DNA of 64,000 nucleotides, taken from positions 62,001 through 126,000 of the forward strand of contig CAJUIL010000005.1 of assembly GCA_910586225.1 (NCBI GenBank), in the 5' to 3' direction. Within the stretch, counting starts at the first letter, position 1. Each line of letters starts with the position of its first letter. Under the pieces are notes generated by a model that ran no database searches, was not told where the DNA came from, and saw nothing but the letters and a program-made list of their open reading frames with translations. Below, piece after piece: positions 1 to 7,882 of this stretch. This DNA comes from an uncultured Eubacterium sp. (GTDB lineage Bacteria > Bacillota > Clostridia > Lachnospirales > Lachnospiraceae). The translations under genes and the position numbers were made by a program.

Positions 1-194
1 AAAAACGGAAGCTTATGTAAGTCGTCCACGGAGCGGATATCATCCGGAAGGATACCTGCCTGGTCCATTTTTTTTCTATAAAAGGCTACATTTTCATAAA
101 CCCGTTTCACTGTTTTTGCCAGTCTTTCGTCCTGCCAGGCGCGTATCTGGTCGCGGGAGGCGCATTCGATTTCTGGCTGGTAGTAGTGTTCCAT
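1..194 (-). CDS. paaK: Phenylacetate-CoA ligase, N-terminal part (cut by window edge)
   Basis: The first 64 residues of an AMP-forming aryl-CoA ligase are visible, running off the left edge of the window. They include the typical opening of the PaaK family: an E-x-A/E-C-A-SRDQIRAWQ helix, then RVYENVAFYRKKMDQAG and a DIRSVDDLHKLPF segment. Family members activate phenylacetate or related aryl acids to the CoA thioester in the cytoplasm. In gut Clostridia such genes often sit beside indolepyruvate ferredoxin oxidoreductase genes, which would lie outside this window. The start ATG ends at 194 and is preceded by a good GAAAGGAAG site. The AMP-binding motifs are beyond the edge, so substrate cannot be judged. 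Confidence 0.85.
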   Translation of the reverse strand, partial: MEHYYQPEIECASRDQIRAWQDERLAKTVKRVYENVAFYRKKMDQAGILPDDIRSVDDLHKLPF

Positions 195-224
195 GATTCA
201 TCTTCCTTTCTGTTTGGTAAAGGT

Positions 225-254
225 ATTATAGCATATGTTTTTGTTGGTGTGCAA
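225..254 (-). promoter_or_regulatory. Sigma-A-type promoter for paaK
   Basis: On the minus strand a TTGCAC -35 (249-254) and a perfect TATAAT -10 (225-230) are separated by 18 bp. They lie about 30 bases upstream of the paaK start. Confidence 0.6.
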
Positions 255-729
255 GGGGGATTTAACGCTTTAGTGTATGAAAATATAGAACGAAGGAATA
301 GATATTCGAAGAGCAGATTGTTATAGAGTGTTAATGCTTAAAGCTATACGACAATTTTTATCGCTCGTGAGTATAAAATAATGGTTGTGCAATAAAAATA
401 GTTGCATTATAATATTAAGAAATGCCAATAGGAAAACGGAAAGAGCATACATTTTGGACATACGGATATTTTGCGTGCAGCGCAGGGAATGTTTCAGAAG
501 AAATGCTGAGAAAATACATAGAAAACCAAGGATAGATAAAAGGAAGTGCCAGTCATTGTTAAAAGCATATAAACTTTCGAGAAGTGAGAACCCGGAGCAT
601 AAGGAAATTGAGATTGGGCGGTGGAAGTTGGACAATATTGGGCTGCCGGATTCTAAGCGGGAGGCTGGAAGCCATGTTTGTCATTGATTCAGAAGCGAAT
701 AAGGACAGCTGAGAAAGGAAGCGGATATC
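255..729. other. Intergenic region with no intact gene
   Basis: This AT-rich stretch holds one recognisable item, the transposase scrap listed separately at 422-535. Two overlapping open frames on opposite strands (plus 385-687, minus 321-635) have no convincing ribosome-binding site or family resemblance. I see no further gene. Confidence 0.5.
422..535 (+). pseudogene. IS200/IS605-type TnpA transposase, C-terminal remnant
   Basis: A short frame of 37 codons encodes a segment ending FWTYGYFACSAG followed by EEMLRKYIENQG and a stop. This matches the C-terminal end of the Y1 (HUH) transposase TnpA of IS200/IS605 elements, where an FW...GYF strand is followed by a helix ending in R-K-Y-I-E-x-Q. 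The frame is closed by a stop directly upstream, so the HUH motif and the catalytic tyrosine helix are missing. No TnpB gene or left/right end hairpin could be recognised nearby. I read it as a dead leftover of an insertion. Confidence 0.65.
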
Positions 730-1551
730 TTGGAAAATAACCAAAAAATAACATCCACCCGCAGCGCTTTATTGCTCCTAAACATTGGAGCTGCCAAGAG
801 CAAAGGCTGTCAGAGTGCAGCCAGCGCTCTTCGGGCGGCAGCTATCCAGCGCTTCCCGGATTGTGCGGTGGATAGTGTGTTTATGAGCAGGACGTCAGAA
901 AAGCAGGCAGACCCGCTCAAAGCAGCGATTGACCAGGCCGCCGCAGATGGGATCCGCAGGCTGGTCGTTCAGCCTGCGTTTCTTACGCATGGTCAGGAAT
1001 ATAGGCGTCTGGAGGAAATGCTGCAGTATGTGCGGAAGCCATTTACAAAGCTAACGTTAGGGGAACCGCTGCTTACGTCGGATGCGGATCAAGAAACGGT
1101 CGCGGATGCGGTAATACAGGCTGTAGCTGCCTATGATACGCCGAAAACCGCAATCTGTCTGGTGGGGCATGGGTGTAAAGCTGGTACGAACGAGGAATAT
1201 AGCAAAATGCAGCGGCTTCTGGAAAAGAAAGGCCGCTGTAATTATTTTGTTGGGACGTTACGGGCAAGGCCTTCCTTGGAGGATGCAGTGCGTGTATGCA
1301 AGGCGCGGGGGTATGAGCGGGTGGTGCTGCGTCCCTTTATGATAGCGGCTGGAAACCATGTGTGCCGGGATATTGCGGGAGCTGGGGAAGGAACATGGAA
1401 GCGCGGCCTGGAGCAGGCGGGATATCCGGTTATTTGCATTAGGGAGGGGCTTTGTGAGATTGCGGCTGTGCGGGATCTGTTTATCGAACATATGTGGGCG
1501 GCAATGGACCAGCCGCCGGTTTTTGATGCATACGCGCAGATCAGTCGATAG
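730..1551 (+). CDS. cbiK: Sirohydrochlorin cobaltochelatase, CbiK type
   Basis: A 273-residue cytoplasmic protein of the CbiK class of chelatases, which insert Co2+ into sirohydrochlorin in the anaerobic cobalamin pathway. The two metal-binding histidines are visible: His147 in LVGHGCKAG and His210 in FMIAAGNHVCRDIAG, the latter in the family context H-x-x-x-D-x-x-G followed by W-K. Length fits the roughly 260-residue family norm, with a short N-terminal extension. The start is a TTG preceded by GAAAGGAAG. No other cobalamin gene lies in the window, so Co2+ rather than Ni2+ or Fe2+ as substrate is inferred from the family only. The 3' end overlaps the converging gene at 1541-2086 by 11 bases. 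Confidence 0.85.
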   Translation: MENNQKITSTRSALLLLNIGAAKSKGCQSAASALRAAAIQRFPDCAVDSVFMSRTSEKQADPLKAAIDQAAADGIRRLVVQPAFLTHGQEYRRLEEMLQYVRKPFTKLTLGEPLLTSDADQETVADAVIQAVAAYDTPKTAICLVGHGCKAGTNEEYSKMQRLLEKKGRCNYFVGTLRARPSLEDAVRVCKARGYERVVLRPFMIAAGNHVCRDIAGAGEGTWKRGLEQAGYPVICIREGLCEIAAVRDLFIEHMWAAMDQPPVFDAYAQISR

Positions 1552-2086
1552 CGTTCACGCTGTATTTTTCAAATTGCTCTACTGCCATGCGGAGCTGTTC
1601 GTCGGAGACATCCATGTCCTTTTTTACAAAGACCTCCGCCCATTTTTTGTCAAGTCTTACGTTCACATCCGAAACACCGGAAACGGCTCTTAATGATCTT
1701 TGGATCTGTGCGGCGCAATGCTCGCAGACCATGCCGTCGATTTTTACGACCTTATAATCCAGACGTTCGATCTTGAAAATAACAGGACGGGTGCCGTCGT
1801 TGCAGCAGGCGATCATCATGCGCTCGTCGTTTGTCCAGCCGCGCATGATACTGCCGCCCTGCAGCGCCGTGTAAATATAACGGCTGATGCAGTCCCAGGC
1901 TTCACCGCATTGCGTACCGTTTCCTGCCAGCCAGAACGTATCCTCTCCGCTGTAGCGTTCAAAAATAAATTCGTCTCCAATCTCATAAAACGGGCAGACG
2001 CCGGAATGAGGATCTGCGAGGTACTGGCTTTGGTATTCGGGAAAGCATTTTTTATCAATGACGGTCACTTTACATTTGTATTGCAT
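1541..2086 (-). CDS. TIGR04076-like domain fused to a heavy-metal-associated (HMA) domain
   Basis: A 181-residue protein in two parts. Residues 1-100 resemble the small TIGR04076 family: a K-V-T-V-I-D start, several cysteines (C14, C31, C60, C66, C94, C95), and an ending CCNDGTRPVIFKIER. Residues 112-181 form a ferredoxin-like HMA domain with the copper-type motif GMVCEHCAAQ (C121, C124) and the typical V-S-G-V-x-x-V-x-V second strand. HMA domains bind Cu(I) or other soft metals and hand them to P-type ATPases. The role of TIGR04076 is not established. No metal ATPase is adjacent. The start has a TTGGAGGAAT-like site (CTGGAGGAATAATTT before ATG). Confidence 0.75.
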   Translation of the reverse strand: MQYKCKVTVIDKKCFPEYQSQYLADPHSGVCPFYEIGDEFIFERYSGEDTFWLAGNGTQCGEAWDCISRYIYTALQGGSIMRGWTNDERMMIACCNDGTRPVIFKIERLDYKVVKIDGMVCEHCAAQIQRSLRAVSGVSDVNVRLDKKWAEVFVKKDMDVSDEQLRMAVEQFEKYSVNAID

Positions 2087-2175
2087 AAATTATTCCTCCA
2101 GTTTACATTTTTATTGATTATTCTACCATAAGTACATAAAATATGCTATGTACATCAGAAATTTTTTAAAATTAG

Positions 2176-2204
2176 TTGCAATCCGTGTTCTTGTGTGCTA
2201 TAAT
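2176..2204 (+). promoter_or_regulatory. Sigma-A promoter of the chemoreceptor-like gene
   Basis: TTGCAA (2176-2181) and TATAAT (2199-2204) are separated by exactly 17 bp. Transcription should begin near 2211, giving a 5' leader of about 140 bases that contains the palindromic repeat at 2288-2316. Confidence 0.7.
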
Positions 2205-2287
2205 TTGGGGAACAAACATCTGTTCGGAGTGCTTTTAGTTGATTTCAGGTGTAAAATTGGTTATAATGTACGCGTAAGAGTTTTATC

Positions 2288-2316
2288 GTATCCGGTCAGC
2301 TTGTCTGAACCGTTCT
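2288..2316. repeat. 29-bp palindromic repeat, copy 1
   Basis: Arms GTATCCGGTCAG and CTGAACCGTTCT flank a CTTGT centre (12-5-12). This is the most diverged of three copies in the window (others at 32947 and 56890). It lies in the leader of the gene starting at 2349, about 30 bases before the ribosome-binding site. Confidence 0.7.
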
Positions 2317-2348
2317 ATTTTATAACTAAACAGGGGGACTATCATACC

Positions 2349-3302
2349 GTGTTCGGAAAAAAACAGGAATTAACAAAAGAATTAGAGGAAAAACTAAATA
2401 TGACCCAGCTTCAGCTGGAGGATATGCAAATGCAGCTGGGCGCTGTACAAGGCTTTACCCAGCAGATGCTGCCGCATTTTGAAGCGCAGATCATTGCGCA
2501 GGGCGAGATGGACAAGCAGCTGACCAAGGTGGTAAGCCAGACATATGATACACAGGAGGAAGCCGCGGAAAGCATGAAGGTATTAGAGCAGCTTGCTATG
2601 GATCTGACGAGTATGCGCGGGCAAATGGAGGATGAAGAGCAGGACAAGCGCAGGCTCCAGGAGGTTGCAGGCAAGCAGATCGAGCAGATGACCGCGATCA
2701 TTGAGGAAAATAAAAACAGTATTGAGCCTGTCACACTTTTACAGGAGACAAAGACGGCATTGAAAAATGACGCTGAAGCAATGCGCATGGAAGTGGGGCA
2801 TATGCAGGAATACGCAAAGCAGATGACCGTATCGGCATTAAACTGCGCGATCGAGGCGGGGCGTATGGGTGATGTTGGAAAAGCATTTGTAGAGGCGTCG
2901 GAGGATGTGCGGATGCTTTCGAGTGCATATGAGCGTGCGGCTGCTGCTACAGCAAGGCAGTTAGACGCAATGGAAAGGCGTATCCGCAAGCTGGATGAGC
3001 AGACCTCGGCCTTGCTCCGTTCGAATAAGGATACGAATCTGTCCATATCGCGCTTGTCCAAAAATATTACGCAGCAGGATGAGATCTGTACACGGGCGGC
3101 CGAGCGGCATTATCTGGAAAAGGCGGCGGCGATCTCGGATTATATTAAAAAAATTTCACAGAGCAGCCATCATATTGAATCGCTGCAGCAGCAGACGCTT
3201 TCAGATATTGAGCATATCGGGGAAAGTTTTATGAGCGAGCAGGAGGCGCGCAAAGGGCTTGAACAGCTTGTGGATGAGATGCTTGGAGATATGCGCGGTT
3301 AA
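2349..3302 (+). CDS. Soluble methyl-accepting chemotaxis-like coiled-coil protein
   Basis: A 317-residue, almost wholly helical protein without transmembrane segments. Residues around 155-215 resemble the hairpin tip of chemoreceptor signalling domains (SALNCAIEAGRMGDVGKAF followed by a V-R-x-L-S-like helix), but the tip is degenerate: the usual N-A-S/A-I-E-A-A-R-A-G-E core has C, G, M and D replacements. The rest is long coiled coil. It may be a cytosolic chemoreceptor relative or a structural helper that no longer couples to CheA/CheW. The start is chosen as GTG at 2349 because of the CAGGGGGA site 8-15 bases upstream. A longer in-frame extension from 2148 lacks such a site and crosses the promoter. 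Confidence 0.65.
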   Translation: MFGKKQELTKELEEKLNMTQLQLEDMQMQLGAVQGFTQQMLPHFEAQIIAQGEMDKQLTKVVSQTYDTQEEAAESMKVLEQLAMDLTSMRGQMEDEEQDKRRLQEVAGKQIEQMTAIIEENKNSIEPVTLLQETKTALKNDAEAMRMEVGHMQEYAKQMTVSALNCAIEAGRMGDVGKAFVEASEDVRMLSSAYERAAAATARQLDAMERRIRKLDEQTSALLRSNKDTNLSISRLSKNITQQDEICTRAAERHYLEKAAAISDYIKKISQSSHHIESLQQQTLSDIEHIGESFMSEQEARKGLEQLVDEMLGDMRG

Positions 3303-3391
3303 GCGTGGCAGCCGTATTTTTTTATGATGCAGCAGGCTGGTTTGGCTGCGCTGCTGCATAGCTTTGCAGGAAAGGAAGGGTGCGAAGGCTG

Positions 3392-4342
3392 ATGGAGAAT
3401 GAGAATACCGGAAGGGAAACGTTCCAGTTTTTGTCGAAGGACGGGAGGACCAAAATACACGCGGTCAGATGGCTGCCGGAAAACGGCCGGGTACGTGCGG
3501 TGATGCAGCTTGCGCATGGAATGGTGGAATATATTGAACGATACGATGAATTTGCCCGCTATCTGGCAAAGCGGGGCTTTCTGGTTGTAGGGCACGACCA
3601 TCTTGGACATGGAGCATCGGTCAGAGAGGAATCAGACTGGGGATATTTTTCGCATAAAAATCCGTCAGAGACGGTTGTGGCGGATATGTACCAAGTAACC
3701 AGGATGATGCGCAATCAGTATCCGGACTGTCCGTTTTTTATTCTTGGACACAGCATGGGGTCATTTTTGCTGCGGCGATATCTGACGCTGCATAGTGAGG
3801 ATGTGACAGGCGCGGTTATTTGCGGCACAGGGAGCCAGCCGGATCTCCTGACTGGCTTTGGGATGTTTGTCTGCCGCCTGATCGGGCTGTTTCGCGGCGG
3901 GCATTACCGCAGCAGCTTTATTACAGAAACATCCTTTGGAAAACAATATGCTGATTTTGACATGACAGGAGCCGATCCGTCAAGAAGCTGGCTTTCCAAA
4001 AATGAGGAAAGTGTCCGCGCTTATTATAACGATCCGCGCTGTACGTTCCAGTTTACCTTGAACGGATATTACGGACTGTTTTCTACGATACGCTATGCCA
4101 ATCAGATGAAGCATATTTTAAGTATCCGCAAAAGTCTGCCGGTGTTTTTTATTTCGGGTCAGGACGATCCGGTCGGCGGTTTTGGGGAAGGCGTACAAAA
4201 AGCATATACGCAGTATCGCCAGGCTGGCCTTCGGGATGTAAAAATGAAGCTCTATCCGAATGACAGGCACGAGATTTTGCAGGAGACGGACAGGGAGCAG
4301 GTATTTGAAGATATTTACCAATGGTGTAAAAAACAGATGTAG
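3392..4342 (+). CDS. Alpha/beta hydrolase, monoacylglycerol lipase/lysophospholipase type
   Basis: A 316-residue serine hydrolase. The nucleophile elbow GHSMGS lies near residue 115, an oxyanion-region AHGMVEY near 40, GHDHLGHGAS near 70, the acid in GQDDPVGG and the base in NDRHEIL near the C-terminus. These are the hallmarks of the PldB/monoglyceride lipase group (Hydrolase_4), which cleaves monoacylglycerols or lysophospholipids. No signal peptide is seen. A GTG at 3380 is in frame but overlaps the AGGAAGG ribosome-binding site, so the ATG at 3392 is preferred. A second hydrolase of the same fold lies at 35556-36536. Confidence 0.85.
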   Translation: MENENTGRETFQFLSKDGRTKIHAVRWLPENGRVRAVMQLAHGMVEYIERYDEFARYLAKRGFLVVGHDHLGHGASVREESDWGYFSHKNPSETVVADMYQVTRMMRNQYPDCPFFILGHSMGSFLLRRYLTLHSEDVTGAVICGTGSQPDLLTGFGMFVCRLIGLFRGGHYRSSFITETSFGKQYADFDMTGADPSRSWLSKNEESVRAYYNDPRCTFQFTLNGYYGLFSTIRYANQMKHILSIRKSLPVFFISGQDDPVGGFGEGVQKAYTQYRQAGLRDVKMKLYPNDRHEILQETDREQVFEDIYQWCKKQM

Positions 4343-4409
4343 CCTTGCAAAAGGCGGCTGTGGGAGAAAGTGCGGCGGGGCAGTATAGGATCAGGAGGAA
4401 TGAGGCAAA

Positions 4410-5456
4410 ATGAAAAATCGATGGAAAAGGTGCGTAGCTCTGCTGCTTGCCGGATTGGTCAGCTTATCGGCAGGCGCTGGTACGCAGGTATTTGGCGCTG
4501 GTCAAAGTGGACAGGGCGATACGCAGTCTCCGGAGGTGAACGCGGATATTCAGGAGGATACGCAGATCAACGCGGATATCGAAGAGGCCGACACAGATAT
4601 AAAAGCAAATATCACGCCTGTGGATGAGCAGGATGATGTTGTGATCACAGAACAGGATAAGCCATATTTGGCGCTTGGTGCGAATCTGAATGCGCAGCAG
4701 CGGGATACGGTTTTGGGACTGATGGGCATTGACCCGGCGCGGCTGGACGATTACGAGGTCGTAAGCGTCACGAACGAGGAGGAGCATCAATATCTGGACG
4801 GCTATCTGGATGCTTCGGTCATAGGTACGCGGGCGTTGTCGTCTGTTGTTATCGTAAAGCGTGACAAAGGGGATGGCATCCGTATCAGTACGAAAAATAT
4901 TAATTACTGTACCGTCGCGATGTATAAAAACGCGCTGGCGACGGCAGGGCTTGAGGATGCGGATGTAATTATCGCAGGGCCGTTCCCGTTATCCGGCACA
5001 GCGGCGTTGATCGGCGCAATGAAGGCTTACGCGGATATGGAAAATGAAGAGGTGGACACGGAAAGCCTGGATGCGGCAATGAATGAGATCGTCGTGACCG
5101 GAGAATTAAACGAAAGTCTGGGCGGAGAGGCACAGACCGAGGAATTTATTGCTTATGTAAAGCAAAAGGTAGTAGAGGGAAGCCTTCAGAGCAAAGAAAA
5201 GATCCAGGAAGCGATTGCTGAAGCCTGCGATAAGTTTGAAATTACACTGAATGAGAATGAAAAAGAACGCATTACCGCGTTGATGGAAAAGATAGGCTCC
5301 TTGGATATCAATCTTGACAGCTTGCTGGAGCAGGCAGGCTCTATCTATGATTCTTTAAAGGAGATGGAGAGCAGCAGCGGTTTTTTAAGCAAGCTCGCAG
5401 CATTTTTCAAAGGGCTGCTGGAATCCATCCTAGAGTTTTTCCAAAATCTGTTTTAG
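4410..5456 (+). CDS. Secreted DUF1002 family protein
   Basis: A 348-residue protein with an N-terminal signal peptide (KNRWKR basic start, hydrophobic core, AGAGTQVFGA cleavage region), then an acidic linker with D-I-x-A-D-I repeats. The DUF1002 domain (YpuA-like) follows from about residue 85, recognised by LALGANLNAQQRDTVLGLMG and the VVIVKRDKGDGIRIST and VIIAGPFPLSGTAAL segments. A C-terminal helix and an amphipathic SKLAAFFKGLLESILEFFQ tail end the protein. The function of DUF1002 is unknown. An AGGAGGAATGAGGCAA ribosome-binding site precedes the ATG. The stop overlaps the stop of the converging gene. Confidence 0.85.
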   Translation: MKNRWKRCVALLLAGLVSLSAGAGTQVFGAGQSGQGDTQSPEVNADIQEDTQINADIEEADTDIKANITPVDEQDDVVITEQDKPYLALGANLNAQQRDTVLGLMGIDPARLDDYEVVSVTNEEEHQYLDGYLDASVIGTRALSSVVIVKRDKGDGIRISTKNINYCTVAMYKNALATAGLEDADVIIAGPFPLSGTAALIGAMKAYADMENEEVDTESLDAAMNEIVVTGELNESLGGEAQTEEFIAYVKQKVVEGSLQSKEKIQEAIAEACDKFEITLNENEKERITALMEKIGSLDINLDSLLEQAGSIYDSLKEMESSSGFLSKLAAFFKGLLESILEFFQNLF

Positions 5457-6115
5457 CGTATCGGCTTAGGAAGCCGCAAGCCGAACAGACAGAGCAAAAA
5501 GTCAGCAAGCGCATATAGCCCGCTGCCGAAATACAGGCCAAGCAGTAATAAGGAAAGCAGTTTGTGAAATCCAGGTTCGCTTAGCAGATAATCCGGTATC
5601 TGGCTGCGTATGCCGTCAGCTGTCCAGTTCAGGTCCGCGGCAAGCTGCTTCGTCAGCGGTTCGTACGCATCGAAATGGCGGATCACGCGTGCGCGCAGGT
5701 ATAGGTTTTTGATTTCTGGCTGGCCATTCTTACAGGTATCCGGCGCAAGCAAGACTAAAATGCAGCGGCCGTCCTGAAAGGTATAATAATAGTACCCATT
5801 GGTATAGCCAAAGGCTTTCTGTGTGTATCCGGTAAAATGCAGATTGGTAAGCGTTGTCGCCAGATAGCGGAATTTGCTTGTGCCAAGCTCGCGATAAGGC
5901 ACCTCTGAGGAAGCCTGCTGTGCAAGCACAAGCTCCGATATCGGAGCCGCAAACCATAAGACTGCCAAAAATATTAGATAGATCGCAGGCGCGAGCAGCC
6001 GCCTTGGGCAGAGCTGTCTGTCTGACTGTAAACGGGTGTGTTTTTGGAATAGTTCCAATTTGTGCAGCAGCCTCCTTTCAGATGCATAGCAGATACGATA
6101 TCTATGGTCTAACAT
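5453..6115 (-). CDS. Uncharacterised two-ended membrane protein
   Basis: I do not recognise this 220-residue protein with certainty. It has a basic N-terminal cytoplasmic piece, a first membrane span near 43-60 (LAPAIYLIFLAVLWFAAPI), an extracytoplasmic domain of about 120 residues rich in aromatic residues (GYTNGYYYYTF) and a second hydrophobic region near 185-212. This looks like a membrane-anchored sensor or secretion-related protein. Similar small proteins are widespread in Lachnospiraceae. It converges on the DUF1002 gene with 4 bases of overlap. AGGAGGCTGCTGCAC-like sequence lies inside the proposed start region, so the true start may be a few codons downstream. Confidence 0.6.
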   Translation of the reverse strand: MLDHRYRICYASERRLLHKLELFQKHTRLQSDRQLCPRRLLAPAIYLIFLAVLWFAAPISELVLAQQASSEVPYRELGTSKFRYLATTLTNLHFTGYTQKAFGYTNGYYYYTFQDGRCILVLLAPDTCKNGQPEIKNLYLRARVIRHFDAYEPLTKQLAADLNWTADGIRSQIPDYLLSEPGFHKLLSLLLLGLYFGSGLYALADFLLCLFGLRLPKPIR

Positions 6116-6196
6116 CTAGTATAAAAGCGCAGGAAAAAATAATCAAGTATAAAATCGGGAACTGATCTGGTTTTTCAAAATACAGGAGTTAATAAG

Positions 6197-6952
6197 ATGG
6201 AAGCTTATACCGGATTTGCAGAGGTTTATGATCTGTTTATGGAGGATGTGCCATATGAGGCATGGAAGGATTTTTTAGTACGGCAGCTGCAGGGGCAGGG
6301 GATCGAGGACGGGCTGGTCCTAGAGCTTGGCTGCGGTACTGGAAGGATGACCCGCCTGCTTGCGCAGAGCGGCTATGATATGATCGGTGTCGATGCTTCG
6401 GAGGAAATGCTTTGCATCGCGCGGGAGCACGAAAGCGAAGGGATCTTATATCTTGCACAGGATATGCGTGAGTTTGAGCTGTACGGGACGGTAAGGGCGG
6501 TCGTCAGTATTTGCGATTCTATGAATTATCTGCTGGAGGAGTCAGATCTTTTGCAGGTATTTCGTCTGGTCAACAATTACTTGGATCCGGGCGGTATCTT
6601 TTTGTTTGATCTGAATACAGATTACAAATTCCGTGAGCTGATGGGAACGCAGACGTTCAGCGAGCATCGTGAGCAGGGGTGCCTTGTCTGGGATAATTAC
6701 TATGACGAGGAGGAAAAGCTCAACGAGTATGCGCTGACGATCTTTTTGCGTCAGGAGCACGGGTTATATCGCAAATATGAGGAAACACATTACGAACGCA
6801 GCTACGAGCTGCGGCAGGTTACGGATTTACTGGAGCAGGCAGGAATGGAGCTTGTGTGTGTTTGCGATGGAGATGACCATGGACCTGTGCGGGAGGATAG
6901 CGGGCGCGTTTATGTCATGGCGCGGGAGTGCAGGAAGGCGGAAAGGACATAG
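6197..6952 (+). CDS. Class I SAM-dependent methyltransferase
   Basis: A 251-residue methyltransferase of the Rossmann-fold class. Motif I is LELGCGTGRMTRLLA (near 47-61), motif II GVDASEEML, and a D-M-R-E-F segment follows. The middle and C-terminal parts (AVVSICDSMNYL, LFDLNTDYKF) match the YbaJ/YcgJ-like clostridial group whose substrate is unknown. It lies 24 bases before hslO on the same strand and probably shares its transcript. An ACAGGAG site precedes the ATG. Confidence 0.85.
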   Translation: MEAYTGFAEVYDLFMEDVPYEAWKDFLVRQLQGQGIEDGLVLELGCGTGRMTRLLAQSGYDMIGVDASEEMLCIAREHESEGILYLAQDMREFELYGTVRAVVSICDSMNYLLEESDLLQVFRLVNNYLDPGGIFLFDLNTDYKFRELMGTQTFSEHREQGCLVWDNYYDEEEKLNEYALTIFLRQEHGLYRKYEETHYERSYELRQVTDLLEQAGMELVCVCDGDDHGPVREDSGRVYVMARECRKAERT

Positions 6953-6976
6953 AAATTCGGAAAGGGGATGAAATCA

Positions 6977-7852
6977 ATGAAAGATTATATCGTTCGGGCG
7001 GCAGCGGCCGACGGGGCAGTCCGTGCGTTTGCGATTACGTCCAAGGAATTGACGGAGCAGGCGAGGAGCTTCCATCAGACAAGCCCGGTCATAACTGCGG
7101 CTTTGGGAAGGCTGCTGGCGGCGGGTGCGATGATGGGCGTTATGATGAAAGGGGAAAAGGACCTGCTGACGCTGCAGATCATGAGCGACGGCCCTGCGAA
7201 GGGGCTTGTAGTGACCGCGGACGCTTTTGGCAATGTCAAGGGCTATCCGAAGGTGCCGGATGTAGAGCTGCCTGCAAATGCGATGGGCAAGCTGGATGTC
7301 GGAGGCGCGCTTGGCAGCGGGATACTGCGTGTTGTCAGGGATATGGGGTTAAGGGAGCCTTATATTGGTACAACGCAGCTTCAGACGGGGGAGATTGCGG
7401 AGGATCTGACGTATTACTTTGCTTCCTCTGAGCAGGTGCCGTCCTCGGTCGGTCTGGGCGTTTTGATCGATAAGGATTGCTCTGTGCGGCAGGCCGGAGG
7501 CTTTATCCTGCAGCTGATGCCGCAGGCGGGAGATGAAGTGATCGAACAGCTGGAACGGAATATCAAGAGTCTGCGTCCAGTCACGGATATGTTAGAGCAG
7601 AAGGATACGCCGGAGAAGATGCTGGAACGGCTGCTGCAGGGGCTTTCGATGGAGATCACAGACCGGATCGAGGCGCGGTTTGCGTGCCAGTGCTCCAGAG
7701 ATCGGATCCGCAAGGCATTGGCTAGTATAGCGGAAAATGATCTGCGCAGTATGATAGACGACGAGGAGCCGGTGGAAGTAAAATGCCAGTTCTGCAATAC
7801 GGCATATTCGTTTGATACAGAGGAGTTAAAAGAATTGCTGGCCAGCAGATGA
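6977..7852 (+). CDS. hslO: Hsp33 redox-regulated chaperone
   Basis: A 291-residue cytoplasmic holdase, opened by MKDYIVRAAAADG, the usual start of the family. The C-terminal redox switch is complete: C237-x-C239 and C270-x-x-C273, with 30 residues between the pairs. In reduced form these bind zinc. Oxidation releases zinc and activates the chaperone. A second in-frame ATG at 6968 abuts the AAAGGGG site and is less likely than 6977, which has 9-base spacing. The gene follows a methyltransferase and precedes nadE. Confidence 0.95.
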   Translation: MKDYIVRAAAADGAVRAFAITSKELTEQARSFHQTSPVITAALGRLLAAGAMMGVMMKGEKDLLTLQIMSDGPAKGLVVTADAFGNVKGYPKVPDVELPANAMGKLDVGGALGSGILRVVRDMGLREPYIGTTQLQTGEIAEDLTYYFASSEQVPSSVGLGVLIDKDCSVRQAGGFILQLMPQAGDEVIEQLERNIKSLRPVTDMLEQKDTPEKMLERLLQGLSMEITDRIEARFACQCSRDRIRKALASIAENDLRSMIDDEEPVEVKCQFCNTAYSFDTEELKELLASR

Positions 7853-7882
7853 CTGCCAGATAAATACAAGGAGTAAGATCGC

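Noticed and set aside
321..687. Overlapping open frames on both strands (104 and 100 codons)
   Set aside because: No ribosome-binding site, no family resemblance, and the plus frame runs out of frame over the IS200 scrap.
2148..2348. Extension of the chemoreceptor-like frame upstream of 2349
   Set aside because: It runs through the promoter and the palindromic repeat, and the strong CAGGGGGA site points to GTG 2349.
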